Shown here piece after piece: positions 56,101-63,887 of a stretch of DNA of 64,000 nucleotides. The stretch is taken from the NCBI RefSeq assembly GCF_005222205.1, contig NZ_CP032348.1, positions 62,001-126,000 on the forward strand. The letters are read 5' to 3'. The notes below the pieces were generated by a model. That model saw only the letters and a program-made list of their open reading frames with translations, was not told the DNA's origin and made no database searches. A program made the position numbers and the translations under genes. Position 1 is the stretch's first letter; each line of letters begins with the position of its first letter. This DNA is from Azospirillum brasilense (lineage in GTDB: Bacteria > Pseudomonadota > Alphaproteobacteria > Azospirillales > Azospirillaceae).

Positions 56101-59100
56101 GCCACCACCCAGCTGCTGTTCGACGCGAACGGCGACGGCGTGGCCGACGCCACCCTGACGCTGGCGGGCTTCCACGAACTGCAGGAGGCCGAGGGCAGCG
56201 CCGGCGTCCTCGTGCGGGCCAACGGCCTCGACCTGACCGGCACCGCCAACGCCGACACGCTGAGCGGCGGCGACACGCCGGACCGGCTGATGGGCCAGGC
56301 CGGCGACGACCGGCTGTCCGGCAACGGCGGCAACGACAGCCTGTCCGGCGGTCTGGGCAACGACAGCCTGGACGGCGGTCTGGGCAACGACCTGCTGTCC
56401 GGCGACGCCGGCGACGACACGCTGAACGGCGGGGCCGGCGACGACACGCTGAACGGCGGCGACGGCAACGACCTGTTCCTGGCCAGCGGCGGCACCGACG
56501 ACATCAACGGCGGCGCCGGACTCGACGCGGTGGTCTTCACCGACGCGAAGGCGAACTACGACATCGTCAACAACGGCGGGACGATCACCGTCACCCACGC
56601 CCGCGGCACCAAGGCGGACGGCGTCGCCCGCATCACCGCGGTGGAGGAGCTGCGCTTCACCGACCAGACGGTCGATCTGACGCCGGCCTCCGCCGTCGGG
56701 GCGCGGCTGATCAGCGGCCTGGGCGGCACCGCCGGCTTCGGCGAGAACGAGCTGGACCGCAGCAACGACGGGTCGAGCGCCTTCATCGACATCCGGTCGG
56801 TCTTCGCCGACGGCATCAACGTCTTCGGCAAGGTCTACACCGGCTTCTACATCAACACGAACGGCAGCATCTCCTTCGACGCGCCGCTGGCCGCCGGTCC
56901 GTCGGCCGGCGCGCTGTCGGCGACGGCCCCGGCGATGATCGCGCCCTTCCTGTCCGACGTGGACACGCGGGGCGGCACCGGCGCGGCGACTCCGGGGGGC
57001 ACCTCGCAGGGCACCAACCGGGTCTATTACGACCTCGACCCGGTCACCGGGACCATCGTCATCACCTGGGACGACGTGGCGGCCAACGGCGGCGCGGACG
57101 GCGCGCGCAACGCCTTCCAGCTCGTCCTGACCAACGCCGCCGGCGGCACCGGGCGCCAGACCGGGGACTTCGACGCGGAGTTCCGCTACGAGTCCGTCAA
57201 CTGGGCGCAGACCGGCGGGAACGCGGTCGCGCGGGCCGGCTACACCGCCGGCAACGGCGACACGGCTGGCCTGTTCATCCTGCCGCAGTCGGGCAGCGAG
57301 GCGGGGATGCTCGCCCTCGACACCACGGCGGGCAACACGGGCGTGAACGGCCTGTGGCGCTTCGAGATGACCGGCGGCACGGCGTCGAACGTCCTGCCGG
57401 CGGTCGTCGCCATCGAGCCGGGCCAGCTGTCGAAGGCGGAAGGCAACAGCGGAACCACCCGCTTCACCTTCACGGTCACCCGCTCCGGCGACACGACCAG
57501 CGCGGTGTCGGTCGGCTACACGGTGGCCGGCACGGGCAGCAACCCGGTCGGCGCCGGCGATCTGGCGGGCGGCTTCCTGCCCTATGACGGCACGGTCACC
57601 TTCGCGGCGGGCGAGACCAGCAAGACCATCTCGGTGGATGTGCTGGGCGACACCGTGGCGGAGGCGAACGAGACCTTCGCGGTGACGCTGGCCAACCCGG
57701 CGGACGGCTCCAACATCAAGCTGGGCAACCGCCAGGCGACCGGCACCGTCCTCAACGACGACAACCAGGCGCCGCCGCTGCCGCCGGGCTTCCGTCCGGG
57801 CGCCAACTGGGGCGACCCGCATCTGGTGACCTTCGACGGCTTCTATTACAGCTTCCAGGCGGTCGGCGAGTTCACCTACGTCAACGCGAAGTCGGGTGAC
57901 GAGCGGATCGTGCAGCTCCGCACCGCGGCGCTGGGCGACGCGGTGTCGATCAACACGGCGGTGGCGACGAAGATCGGCGCGGCGCGGGTGTCCATCAACG
58001 CGAAGGACTCCGCCCACCCGCTGCGCATCGACGGGGTGGCGACGGACATTCCGGACGCCACCGGGTCGCTCGCCGTCGGCGACGGGCACATCTTCCGCTC
58101 CGGCAACGTCTACACCATCGTCTATTCGAACCAGGAGCAGCTCATCGTCACGGTCGAGGCCGACCGCGTCGACCTTCAGCTCTACCTGTCGCCGAGCCGT
58201 GCGGCGGGGTCGATCGAGGGCCTGATGGGCAACCTCGACGGCGACGCCTCCAACGATCTGGCGCTGGCCGACGGCACGGTGCTGTCGCAGCCCATCGACT
58301 ATGCGGTGCTGTACGGCAGCTACGCCGACGGCTGGCGGGTGACGCAGCAGACCTCGCTGTTCGACTATGGCCAGGGCGAGACGACGGCGACCTACACCGA
58401 CCGCAGCTTCCCGCGGCAGGTGCTGTCGGTGGACGCCCTGCCCGAGGCGCTGCGCCAGCGGGCGGAGGCCCTGCTGGACGCCGCCGGCATCACCGATCCG
58501 GCGTTGCGGCAGGCGGCCCTGCTCGACGTGGCGCTGACCGGCGACGCCAGCTTCCTGAAGGGGGCCACGCAGACCAACGCCCCGACGCAGCAGTCCAACA
58601 CGTCGAACGCGCCGCCCGCCGCCCCGGTCATCACCATCGCGGCCCGCACCGCCACGGTGACGGAGCGCAACAGCGGCAGCACGAACGTCGTCTTCGACGT
58701 CTACCGCACGGGCGACTCCAGCGCCGATCTCGTGCTCGACTTCGCCGTGACGGGCTTCGGCACCTGGGCGGCGGACGCCGCGGACTTCGGTGGTCAGCTC
58801 CCCAGCGGGACGGTGACCCTGGCCGCCGGGCAGACCTCCGCGACGATCACCGTCGCGGTGGCCGGCGACGCGGTGGCGGAGACCGACGAGACCTTCGCCG
58901 TCACCCTGTCGCAACAGGCCGGAGCCGCCACCCAGGCGGTGATCGCGGCGCCGCGGGCGACCGTGACGATCGAGAACGACGACGGCGCGCTCACTCCCCG
59001 CCTGGACATCGCGGCGGCCTCGGCCATCGTGCAGGAGGGGGCGAACGCCAAGGCGACCTTCACCATCACCCGCAGCGACAACGCCCTCGACCCGGTCAGC

Positions 59101-61071
59101 GTCACCTACACGGTGGCGGGCAGCGGGCCGAACGCGGCGTCCGCGGCGGATTTCCTGGGCAACGCCTTCCCGACCGGCACCATTAGCCTCGCGGCCGGCG
59201 AGACGACGAAGACCGTCGAGATCGCCATCGCGACGGATGCGCTGAACGAGGCGGACGAGACCTTCACGGTCACGCTCTCCAACCCGAACGGCGCCACCCT
59301 CGGCACCGCGGTGGCGACGGGGGTCATCAAGAACACGGCACCGCCGCCGTCCGATCCGTCCGGCCTGTACATCTCGAGTGCTAGCAGCGGCATCGTTGCA
59401 GAAGGAAACGACGGCACGACGGAGCTGTCCTTCGTGATCGCCCGCTCGGGCGACTTCCTCAGCGCCCCGGTCACCGTGTCTTACACGGTTACGGGCAGCG
59501 GCGCCGCTCCGGCCAATGCCGCGGACTTCGTCGGGAATGTCCTGCCGCGGGGCACGATCACCCTCATGCCGGGGCAACCGATCGCGGGGGTCTCCGTCTA
59601 CATCCAGGGCGACCGGGATGTGGAGTCCGACGAGACCTTCACGGTCACGCTGTACGACGCCATCGGCGCCGTGATTGGCGTGGGTGCGGCAACCGGCACC
59701 ATCCGCAACGACGACGTGGCGACCGGCAACAACGCGGGTGGCGGTTCCAAGCCCGTGGGCGACGAGACGGTGAATGGCGTCGTGGTCCAGACCCGGACGG
59801 GCAGCGCCCCGACCGGCGTCAATGTCGCCTTCGTCGAGACCGGCCTCGCCCAGGCGGTGCCGGAGGGCAACCGGGACGGGGTGACCGTCGCGCTGATGCA
59901 GGACTCGGGCAACGCCCCGCTCCTTCAGGCCAACGTGGCGGCGGGCGGGCGCCTTACCGCCTATGGCCCGCAGTCCACGGTGGAGAGCGGCCAGATGGCC
60001 GGCGTCTTCGCCGGCATGCTCGCCGCCCTGTTGCCGGACAGCCGCACCACGGCGATCCGGAGCGAGCTGGCGACCTTCGCCGCCAGCGCCACCGGGGCGA
60101 TGACGCTGCGCACGCTGACCCCGACGGGCCCGGGGCCGGTCACCATCACCGGCACCGCCACCGCCGGTGCGCCGCGCGAAGCGCTCATCATCAACATGGG
60201 CGGCAACCCCGGCGGTTCGGTCGTCCTCAACCAGGTGGACTTCGCGGTGCTGGTCGGCCAGGGCACCTTCACCGGCGGGGAGGGCAACAGCCTGACCATC
60301 GGTGACGACAGCGCCCAGGTGATCAACCTCGGCCCGGGCGACGACATCACCCGCGGCGGCGGCGGCAACGACGTGGTGGCCAGCACCACCGGGCGCGACC
60401 TGCTGGCCGGCGACGCGGGCAACGATACCCTCCACGGCGGCGACGACGACGACACGCTTCTGGGCGGTGACGACGACGATGTGGTCGGCGGCGGCAATGG
60501 CAACGACCTGCTCAGCGGCGACGCCGGCAACGACTGGCTGATGGGCGAGGACGGCAACGACACCGCCATCGGCGGTGACGGCAACGACGTTGTGTTCGGT
60601 ATGAACGGCAACGACCTGCTGACCGGCGACGCGGGCAACGACACCATCGTGGGCGGGGACGGCAACGACTCCATCCTCGGCGGCACGGGCAACGACCTGA
60701 TCGGCGGCGGTGCGGGCAACGACCTGATCGACGGTGGCGACGGCAACGACGCCCTGGTCGGCGAGGACGGCAACGACACGCTGTTCGGCGGGGCCGGTGA
60801 CGACGTGCTCTGGGGCTTCGGCGGTGACGACTGGCTGATCGGCGGTGCGGGGAAGGACATCTTCGCCTTCACGCTCGGCGGCGGGAACGACTATGTGTTC
60901 GAGTTCAACCCGGACGAGGACATCCTTGGCTTCGCGATCGCCGGCATCAGCATCGCGGACATCAAGGCGAGCGCCCAGACCGTCGGCAAGAACACCGTCT
61001 TCACCCTGTCCGACAAGAGCACCATCACCGTGGTCGGCCTGACCGGCGTCACCGACTCCTGGTTCTCGTAA
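47158..61071 (+). CDS. Giant RTX adhesin: 18 repeat modules, NIDO, Calx-beta, VWD, C-terminal RTX
   Basis: One uninterrupted frame of 4637 residues. From residue 1 to about 3050 there are 18 modules of about 165 residues. Each is a run of Ca-binding GGxGxDxLx nonapeptides, then NDTFRF...ITDFAPGDRIDLSALNATFIG, then a D.NGDG..DR loop resembling an EF-hand. Next come a NIDO-like domain (about 3180-3405), a Calx-beta domain (3415-3536), a VWD domain (3548-3728; GANWGDPHLVTFDGFYYSFQ), three more Calx-beta domains (about 3823-4190), a unique stretch, a final RTX block (4380-4565) and the C-terminus SDKSTITVVGLTGVTDSWFS. No N-terminal signal peptide; secretion by a type I system via the C-terminus is expected. 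Transport genes are not in the window. The ribosome site GGGG is modest. Likely a calcium-stiffened surface or released adhesin for biofilm or root attachment. Confidence 0.95.
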   Translation: MSELTGTSGSDTLTGGNGDDTLDGYGGYDVLTGGAGNDTFRFSSLSDISNDWITDFAPGDRIDLSALNATFIGDGFFTGSPQNKGPAQIRTRTDFTGPVLEIDSDGDGLPNRSIYVTGSVVLRQVDGLPGVLEATPGQSLTGTAAADTLEGAGGPDTISGGDGNDLLRGFAGKDSLSGGDGDDTLDGGTGNDTLTGGLGNDTFVISKPATMGYNEVRITDLAPGERIDLSAWNATFIGEGAFTGTNAAHGPAQVRVRTDMANTTLEIDSNGDGFNDYSIYIAGSPGLQAVAGSPGLFERVPDQSLTGTAEGETLEGGTGRDTIDGGAGNDLLRGNDGNDSLMGGLGEDTLDGGSGSDTLTGGAGNDVFLITPVPIGGSYQYTRITDLTHDDRIDLRPLGAAFIGTGPFTGTSANKGPAQVRLNTTSGNALEVDSNGDGYADRTITIDGSPLLREVASTPGLLERVPDMLITGTDMDDVLEGDGGADTINGGAGNDRLRGLGGNDVLNGGAGDDTLDGGSGSDTLTGGLGNDTFLFSGTSDYGYVNITDFAQGDRLDLRALGATFIGEAAFTGTYPNKGPAQIRLSTDPYSTVLLIDSDGDGNIDRRITLNGGPALREVANSPGLFEQVPGQALLGTAAGETLTGDAGRDTIDGGAGNDRLRGLGGNDSLMGGDGDDTLEGGAGTDTLKGGLGNDTFVFTSLGDANGDVIEDFAVGDRLDLTALGATFIGDAAFSGTPQNKGPAQIRVRMYSGQTSLEIDEDGNGSTDRIVYLTGAPPLQQVDGLPGVFERAADQTLTGTDAGETLSGGAGRDTISGGAGNDLLRGLSGNDSLVGGEGDDTLEGGAGADVLTGGLGNDTFRFAITDIDGDIITDFVPGDRLEITGLTAAFIGESAFTGSYGSNGPAQIRVRYEGSATLLEIDTNGDGQSDRILSLSGGPALQPVAGSPGVFEHVPQQVLEGTDASETLTGGIGRDTINGGNGDDLLLGMAGNDSLSGGFGNDTLDGGAGGDSLTGGAGNDVFRFSSLTDAAGDIITDFASGDRIDLTGLGANFIGDAAFTGTNGNKGPAQVRFRQDLTVTVLEIDSNGDGFYDRTITLNGLHGLQAVDGSPGVLERAPDRSLTGTANADTLSGGAGRDTIAGGAGNDLLLGLAGNDSLSGDEGDDTLDGGTGNDTLTGGAGNDTFRFVAEENSNSFTIFSSDLITDFSVGDRLDLTGLNATYLGTGFFTGNIVNRGPAQVILIQSSQTTMLAIDSNGDGQADRYIHLPTGVVLEQLADAPGILVRVPDRTLSGTAGDDELNGGAGRDTLSGGAGNDTLRGFAGNDSLSGGAGDDLLEDGVGFDTLSGGGGNDTFRIKAMTVGGTNSAYSIYSDTTITDFAQGDRIDLTALNATYVGEDGPWGSSGVKVRLRTDLNGSTVLEIDSNGDGLSDRTVTLTGIHVLEELENAPGILVRVPDRTLTGTAGDDEVNGGAGLDTISGGAGKDLLRGMGGADSLNGGDGDDTLDGGTGRDILTGGAGNDVFRFDGIGDVGNDVITDFGPGDQIDLSEMGVQFIGDRAFSGSYPNYGPAQVRYRTDVGSTVLEFDSNGDGVADHWITLTGAHALEELANTPGVLVRVADRSLVGTEAADTLTGGPGFDSLWGGGGNDLLNGLGSGDVLDGGAGDDTLVGGDGADLLIGGEGNDTFRFTEASQLAGDRIADFSAGDRIDLSALNVTYIGEQPFTGTFQQKGAPQVRLSMSGDDTQLDFDLTGDGITDGRIVLSGAHALIVDPNTPGVLIRAPETVRTGTGGNDTLEGGAGSDTLSGGAGDDTLSGLGGADSLDGGTGSDLLLGGAGADLLRGGAGDDTLDGGAGSDQLFGGDGNDTFRFTSGNDLYGDRIADFTDGDRIDLSALNPLYIGSAEFTLYPNGGGPVQVRSVISGGVTRVEVSYSGFGWINTYFTIVGEHDLKVDPNAPGVLVRVPTQTLTGTDGNDSLTGGPSRDTLSGGAGNDTLAGLGSNDLLQGGTGDDVLIGGDGADTLEGGTGGDVLTGGDGADILEGGTGNDRFVVGSASEMNYDRILDFGPGDQLDLSALNARFLGEGAFTGSVSNPGGAELRVYYSADTTTVVLDSNGDGVADVGMWLNGVVPLVEMAGTPGVLITEYGKALTGTPGNDSLTGASGPDTLIGDDGNDTLSGDYGNDLIIGGAGNDTLIGGDGIDTLEGGDGNDTLNGGPGGDLMTGGAGRDSFRFNRAGHIDGDRITDFGPNDRIDLRDVNVTFIGTAAFTGSVAQPGPAQVNAVIVGSGPLAETRLVFDMNGDGIGERMIILSGTHTLIATPSDPAILVRVDDLVLSGTDAGETLEGGAGRDSLSGAGGNDSLTGGVGNDTLSGGDGDDTLVGGAGTDRLTGGAGNDTFVFTADDIAGDRITDFADGDRIDLSALNAAFIGTSAFSGTGSAQIRLSAVGEPGFRNTLLDIDLNGDGQTDRSIEITGEHVLHVDPQAPGVLVRAASQRFEGTDAADTLTGGAGDDTLEGAVGNDSLTGGAGRDRLDGGDGDDTLLGGDGADTLTGGAGNDTFRVLTVGDAAGDRITDFADGDRLDLSALNATFIGGNAFTGSSVNLGPAQIRVAVTGAEGQQRTRVEIDGDGDGIADSVIELAGAHALREDGTGILARVSNRTLTGTAAAETLSGGDGADSLSGLGGDDRLEGLGGDDRLDGGDGNDTLDGGEGSDTLTGGAGSDSLTGGAGGDTLSGGDGDDTLVGSEGRDELTGGAGNDTFVFARATDIDGDLITDFATGDRIDISGLSASFLGTTPLSQRFGSGVAVNYVQSGTGAFATTDLQFDIDGDGVADRVIHLAGTHALAADPSNSGVLVRVTAISATGGDGADTLTGGAASDTLTGGAGDDRLDGLGGADFLYGGAGDDTLAGGAGEDVLSGGEGNDTFRYASVAEANGDRITDFAAGDRIDLSGIPFTFVGSGPFTGTVAQSGGAQVGFRFVTSGGATTQLLFDANGDGVADATLTLAGFHELQEAEGSAGVLVRANGLDLTGTANADTLSGGDTPDRLMGQAGDDRLSGNGGNDSLSGGLGNDSLDGGLGNDLLSGDAGDDTLNGGAGDDTLNGGDGNDLFLASGGTDDINGGAGLDAVVFTDAKANYDIVNNGGTITVTHARGTKADGVARITAVEELRFTDQTVDLTPASAVGARLISGLGGTAGFGENELDRSNDGSSAFIDIRSVFADGINVFGKVYTGFYINTNGSISFDAPLAAGPSAGALSATAPAMIAPFLSDVDTRGGTGAATPGGTSQGTNRVYYDLDPVTGTIVITWDDVAANGGADGARNAFQLVLTNAAGGTGRQTGDFDAEFRYESVNWAQTGGNAVARAGYTAGNGDTAGLFILPQSGSEAGMLALDTTAGNTGVNGLWRFEMTGGTASNVLPAVVAIEPGQLSKAEGNSGTTRFTFTVTRSGDTTSAVSVGYTVAGTGSNPVGAGDLAGGFLPYDGTVTFAAGETSKTISVDVLGDTVAEANETFAVTLANPADGSNIKLGNRQATGTVLNDDNQAPPLPPGFRPGANWGDPHLVTFDGFYYSFQAVGEFTYVNAKSGDERIVQLRTAALGDAVSINTAVATKIGAARVSINAKDSAHPLRIDGVATDIPDATGSLAVGDGHIFRSGNVYTIVYSNQEQLIVTVEADRVDLQLYLSPSRAAGSIEGLMGNLDGDASNDLALADGTVLSQPIDYAVLYGSYADGWRVTQQTSLFDYGQGETTATYTDRSFPRQVLSVDALPEALRQRAEALLDAAGITDPALRQAALLDVALTGDASFLKGATQTNAPTQQSNTSNAPPAAPVITIAARTATVTERNSGSTNVVFDVYRTGDSSADLVLDFAVTGFGTWAADAADFGGQLPSGTVTLAAGQTSATITVAVAGDAVAETDETFAVTLSQQAGAATQAVIAAPRATVTIENDDGALTPRLDIAAASAIVQEGANAKATFTITRSDNALDPVSVTYTVAGSGPNAASAADFLGNAFPTGTISLAAGETTKTVEIAIATDALNEADETFTVTLSNPNGATLGTAVATGVIKNTAPPPSDPSGLYISSASSGIVAEGNDGTTELSFVIARSGDFLSAPVTVSYTVTGSGAAPANAADFVGNVLPRGTITLMPGQPIAGVSVYIQGDRDVESDETFTVTLYDAIGAVIGVGAATGTIRNDDVATGNNAGGGSKPVGDETVNGVVVQTRTGSAPTGVNVAFVETGLAQAVPEGNRDGVTVALMQDSGNAPLLQANVAAGGRLTAYGPQSTVESGQMAGVFAGMLAALLPDSRTTAIRSELATFAASATGAMTLRTLTPTGPGPVTITGTATAGAPREALIINMGGNPGGSVVLNQVDFAVLVGQGTFTGGEGNSLTIGDDSAQVINLGPGDDITRGGGGNDVVASTTGRDLLAGDAGNDTLHGGDDDDTLLGGDDDDVVGGGNGNDLLSGDAGNDWLMGEDGNDTAIGGDGNDVVFGMNGNDLLTGDAGNDTIVGGDGNDSILGGTGNDLIGGGAGNDLIDGGDGNDALVGEDGNDTLFGGAGDDVLWGFGGDDWLIGGAGKDIFAFTLGGGNDYVFEFNPDEDILGFAIAGISIADIKASAQTVGKNTVFTLSDKSTITVVGLTGVTDSWFS
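47170..56290 (+). repeat. Array of 18 repeat modules of about 500 bp
   Basis: The anchor motif ITDF-x-x-GDR-[IL]-DL recurs 18 times, from 47314 to about 55968, at roughly 490-570 bp intervals. Modules 1-8 are regular and very alike (all with a GPAQ[IV] motif). Modules 9, 12, 13 and 17 are degenerate or altered, and later ones carry longer nonapeptide runs. The array is a likely site of copy-number change. Confidence 0.9.
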
Positions 61072-61078
61072 AACGGCC

Positions 61079-61116
61079 GCGGGCCGGCGGGGAGCAATCA
61101 TCCCCCGCCGGCCCGC
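61079..61116. terminator. Bidirectional hairpin between adhesin and flgD
   Basis: GCGGGCCGGCGGGG (61079-61092) and CCCCGCCGGCCCGC (61103-61116) pair perfectly over 14 bp around a 10-base loop. The genes converge here. There is no T run. Confidence 0.7.
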
Positions 61117-61140
61117 GCGTCGCTTCCACCGTTGAGGCCA

Positions 61141-61791
61141 TCAGGACGCGGACAGGATGTCCGTGCCCTTCACGACGGCGCCGCCCTTCAGGACGAACTG
61201 CGTCTCGCCGTTGACGCTGCGCACCTCTTTCACCGTGTCGGTCGTCACGGTGGCGGTGGTCAGCGACGTGCCGGCCTTGTCCTTCGCCGTCACGCGCACG
61301 AGGTAGGTGCCGTCCGCGGCGGTCGTGCCGTCGCTGCGCTTGCCGTCCCAGGTGAAGGTCTGACGACCCGTCTTCGGGCTGCCCGGTGCGCTGTAGATCA
61401 CCTGCCCGGCGTCGTTCACCACTTCGATCTTCACCGACGCGGCGGCCCCGTCGATGGCGTAGGCCATCTCCGCCTTGCCCTCCGACAGGCTGATGCGGTC
61501 CGAGGCAGCCTCCACCTTGCGGCCCAGATAGGCCATGTCCAGCCGCATGCCGCTGTTCTTCAGCGTGTCCAGAACCTGCCCCAGCGTCTCGTTCGTCCGC
61601 ACGCCCTGCTCCACGGTGGAGAGCTGGGCGAGCTGCGTCATGAACTGGGTGGCGTCCATGGGCGAGAGCGGGTCCTGGTTGCGCAGCTGCGCGGTCAGCA
61701 GCTTCAGGAACGCCTCGTAATCCACCGTCTGCTTCTTCGCGGCGGCGGAGGGGGGTGTGGTGGCCGTGTTGGTGGCCGCGGTCGTGGTCAT
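61141..61791 (-). CDS. flgD: Flagellar hook assembly protein FlgD
   Basis: 216 residues. The N-terminal motif FLKLLTAQLRNQDPLSPMDATQFMTQLAQLSTVEQ is the FlgD capping signature, followed by the Ig-like FLgD domain (FTWDGKRSDGTTAADGTYLVRVTA). It is scaffold for hook polymerisation. It lies 15 bp downstream of fliK. Confidence 0.97.
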   Translation of the reverse strand: MTTTAATNTATTPPSAAAKKQTVDYEAFLKLLTAQLRNQDPLSPMDATQFMTQLAQLSTVEQGVRTNETLGQVLDTLKNSGMRLDMAYLGRKVEAASDRISLSEGKAEMAYAIDGAAASVKIEVVNDAGQVIYSAPGSPKTGRQTFTWDGKRSDGTTAADGTYLVRVTAKDKAGTSLTTATVTTDTVKEVRSVNGETQFVLKGGAVVKGTDILSAS

Positions 61792-61806
61792 GGCGGGTCC
61801 TTGCGG

Positions 61807-63117
61807 CTAGACGGAGATGTCGACGAGGCCGTCGATGGGGCGGGCGGCGCGTTCGAGAGGCAGGGCGGCGGCGGAGTCGGCGGCTCGGAAGGCCCGGCCG
61901 GGGCCGTCCTGGCGCCCTCCCGCCCCGTCGCCCTGGCCGGAGAAGGCGAAGCCGCGCGGCTCGCCGTCGCCGCGCAGCGAGAAGTTCAGGGTGCCGCCGT
62001 CCAGCTCGAACCCGGCGTCGGACAGGGCGCGCTCCAGGTGATGGATGTCCCGGCGCAGCAGGGCCAGCGTCTCCGGGCTTTCGGCCTGGACATGCAGGGC
62101 GACGCGGGCGCCGCTCAGTTCGGCGACGACGCGGACGGGGCCAAGCTCCTCCGGCTTCAGGTCGATGTGGAACTCGCCGCCGCCCGCCTCGACGACGCGC
62201 ACCAGCTGGCCGGCCACCTGAGCGGCGGGCAGCCGCGCCGCGGCGTTCTCACCGGGATGCGCCGCGTAGTGGGCCGCCGCGTGGGCCGCCGGCGGGGTGA
62301 GGGCGGAGGGCAGCGGCGCCGTGCCGACGGGGTCCGCCGGGGAGGACGGCGCCGACAAGGCTTCCGGTCCGGCCGGATTGCCGCGGCCTTGTCCCTGTCC
62401 CTGTCCCTGGCCCGGATTCTGGCCGGTGCCGCCGTTGGACGCGGCGTTGCCGCCCGCCTGGGCCATCGCCTGCTGAAGCTGCGCGGAGGGAGCCTGCGTC
62501 GCGTCGCCTTTGGCCGGCGTCGCGGAGTCCTTGGCTTGGAACAGCGGGGCCGAGTCCGGTTTGGCGCCGGAAGCCGGCAGAGGAACGGACGGGGTGGCGG
62601 GTGCCGCGGAGTCGGTCGCGGCCTGCGGCGTCGTCCCGTCCGGTCTGGCGTCCGGGATCGCCGCGGCGGTGGGCGCCATGGGCAGCGACGGGGCCGGCGG
62701 CGGCGGGCTGGATTGGGCCGGAACCGGCGGCTGAGGCGCCGCACCGGTTTCCGCCGGGGGCGCCGGGACGGGTGGCGCTGTGGGCAGGCCAGCGGTCGAC
62801 GGCACCGGCTCCGGCAAGCTCCCGGCCGCCGCGAGGCCCGGCGCCGTTGTCGGCGGTGGAGGGGTCAGCAGCGGCAGGAGCGCCGCCAGGGCGGCCTCGG
62901 CGCCGGCCGGCGCGCCACCGGTCTGGGCGGAGGAGTCCGCTTGGTCACCGCCCGCATCGGCGCCGCCTTGCCCCGCCGCGTCGTCCAGCAGGTCGGCGAA
63001 GGGTGTGCCGGACGCCTCGTGCTCGCCCGGTCCTCCGGGAGACGGGGCCGCCGTCGCCTCCGTGGAACGGGCGGGGCGGGGCGGCGGGGCGGCGATGACG
63101 TCGGGAAGGCTGGGCAT
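61807..63117 (-). CDS. fliK: Flagellar hook-length control protein FliK
   Basis: 436 residues from ATG 63117. The long N-terminal part is Pro/Ala/Gly-rich and low complexity. The C-terminal ~110 residues are the conserved domain with QVAGQLVRVVEAGGGEFHIDLKPEELGPVRVVAEL and SPETLALLRRDIHHLERALSDAGF. FliK measures hook length and switches export specificity. Position between motE and flgD fits. Confidence 0.92.
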   Translation of the reverse strand: MPSLPDVIAAPPPRPARSTEATAAPSPGGPGEHEASGTPFADLLDDAAGQGGADAGGDQADSSAQTGGAPAGAEAALAALLPLLTPPPPTTAPGLAAAGSLPEPVPSTAGLPTAPPVPAPPAETGAAPQPPVPAQSSPPPPAPSLPMAPTAAAIPDARPDGTTPQAATDSAAPATPSVPLPASGAKPDSAPLFQAKDSATPAKGDATQAPSAQLQQAMAQAGGNAASNGGTGQNPGQGQGQGQGRGNPAGPEALSAPSSPADPVGTAPLPSALTPPAAHAAAHYAAHPGENAAARLPAAQVAGQLVRVVEAGGGEFHIDLKPEELGPVRVVAELSGARVALHVQAESPETLALLRRDIHHLERALSDAGFELDGGTLNFSLRGDGEPRGFAFSGQGDGAGGRQDGPGRAFRAADSAAALPLERAARPIDGLVDISV

Positions 63118-63149
63118 GATGTCTCTTGGTGAGAGAACCGCGACCGGGC

Positions 63150-63884
63150 TCAGTTCGTCGGTGTCTGCGTCAGGCGGACGGGCAGCGGGGCGGGCGGCGG
63201 CGGGCGGTCGCCGGGCAGGGCGCGGCGTTGCAGGACGAGGCGGGTGACCTCGCGCGCCTTGCCGTCCTCCAACTCCGCGATGATGGGGGCGGAGCGGCGC
63301 TCGGCCATGCGGTCCAGCACGTCGATGATGATGTCGGTTTCCAGGTCGTTGAAGATGCGCGCGGCGTCGCGCGGCTTCATCGTCTCGTAGATCGTCACCA
63401 TGCGCTTCAGATCCTCCGCCTGGAGGTTGGAGCGCTGCTGCATCAGCGCCTCCACATCGCGCTTGATGGCGCTCAGCTTCTGGATCTGTGCGGTGGCGCG
63501 GGTCTCGGCGGCGGCCAGCACCGCTTCCGCCTCGCCGAGATGGCGGGTGCGGGCGGTCACGTCGGCCTTCTGCTCCGCGATGGCGGCGCGCAGGGCCGGG
63601 TCGGTGCAACTCGCCGCGGGCAGGGCGGCGTCCGCGGGCGGGGCCGCCGGGGTCATCGGCAGCGCCGCCATGGCGGGGCTTGCCACGGTGGACGCCGGCT
63701 CCGGCACGGCGTCCGGAGACGTCTCCGCGCCGGCCTTCAGGTCCTTGGCCCAGGGGCGCTCATGCTTGCCGAACTCGCGGTCGAACTGCTGGGCGACCAC
63801 CGGCAGCCCTTCCATCAGCGAGCCGAGCTTGAGCGGCAGCACCATCAGGATCGCCACCAGCGTGATGGGAAGTACGCGCAGCAT
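63150..63884 (-). CDS. MotE-like flagellar protein (MgtE-N-type domain)
   Basis: 244 residues with an N-terminal membrane helix (VLPITLVAILMVLPLKLGSLM), an Ala/Pro stretch, a long coiled coil (about 115-175) and a C-terminal MgtE-intracellular-like domain (DLKRMVTIYETMKPRDAARIFNDLETDIIIDVLDRMAERRSAPIIAEL). This layout matches MotE of rhizobia and many flagellar clusters, a periplasmic chaperone-like motility protein. It is followed by fliK. The upstream gene ends just before its start. Confidence 0.85.
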   Translation of the reverse strand: MLRVLPITLVAILMVLPLKLGSLMEGLPVVAQQFDREFGKHERPWAKDLKAGAETSPDAVPEPASTVASPAMAALPMTPAAPPADAALPAASCTDPALRAAIAEQKADVTARTRHLGEAEAVLAAAETRATAQIQKLSAIKRDVEALMQQRSNLQAEDLKRMVTIYETMKPRDAARIFNDLETDIIIDVLDRMAERRSAPIIAELEDGKAREVTRLVLQRRALPGDRPPPPAPLPVRLTQTPTN

Positions 63885-63887
63885 GGC

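Noticed and set aside
47086..61101. Very long open frames on the minus strand opposite the adhesin (up to about 1860 codons)
   Set aside because: They mirror the GC-rich, repeat-rich codons of the plus-strand gene; translations are low-complexity Val/Ala/Gly runs without motifs, while the plus frame has clear RTX, VWD and Calx-beta domains.
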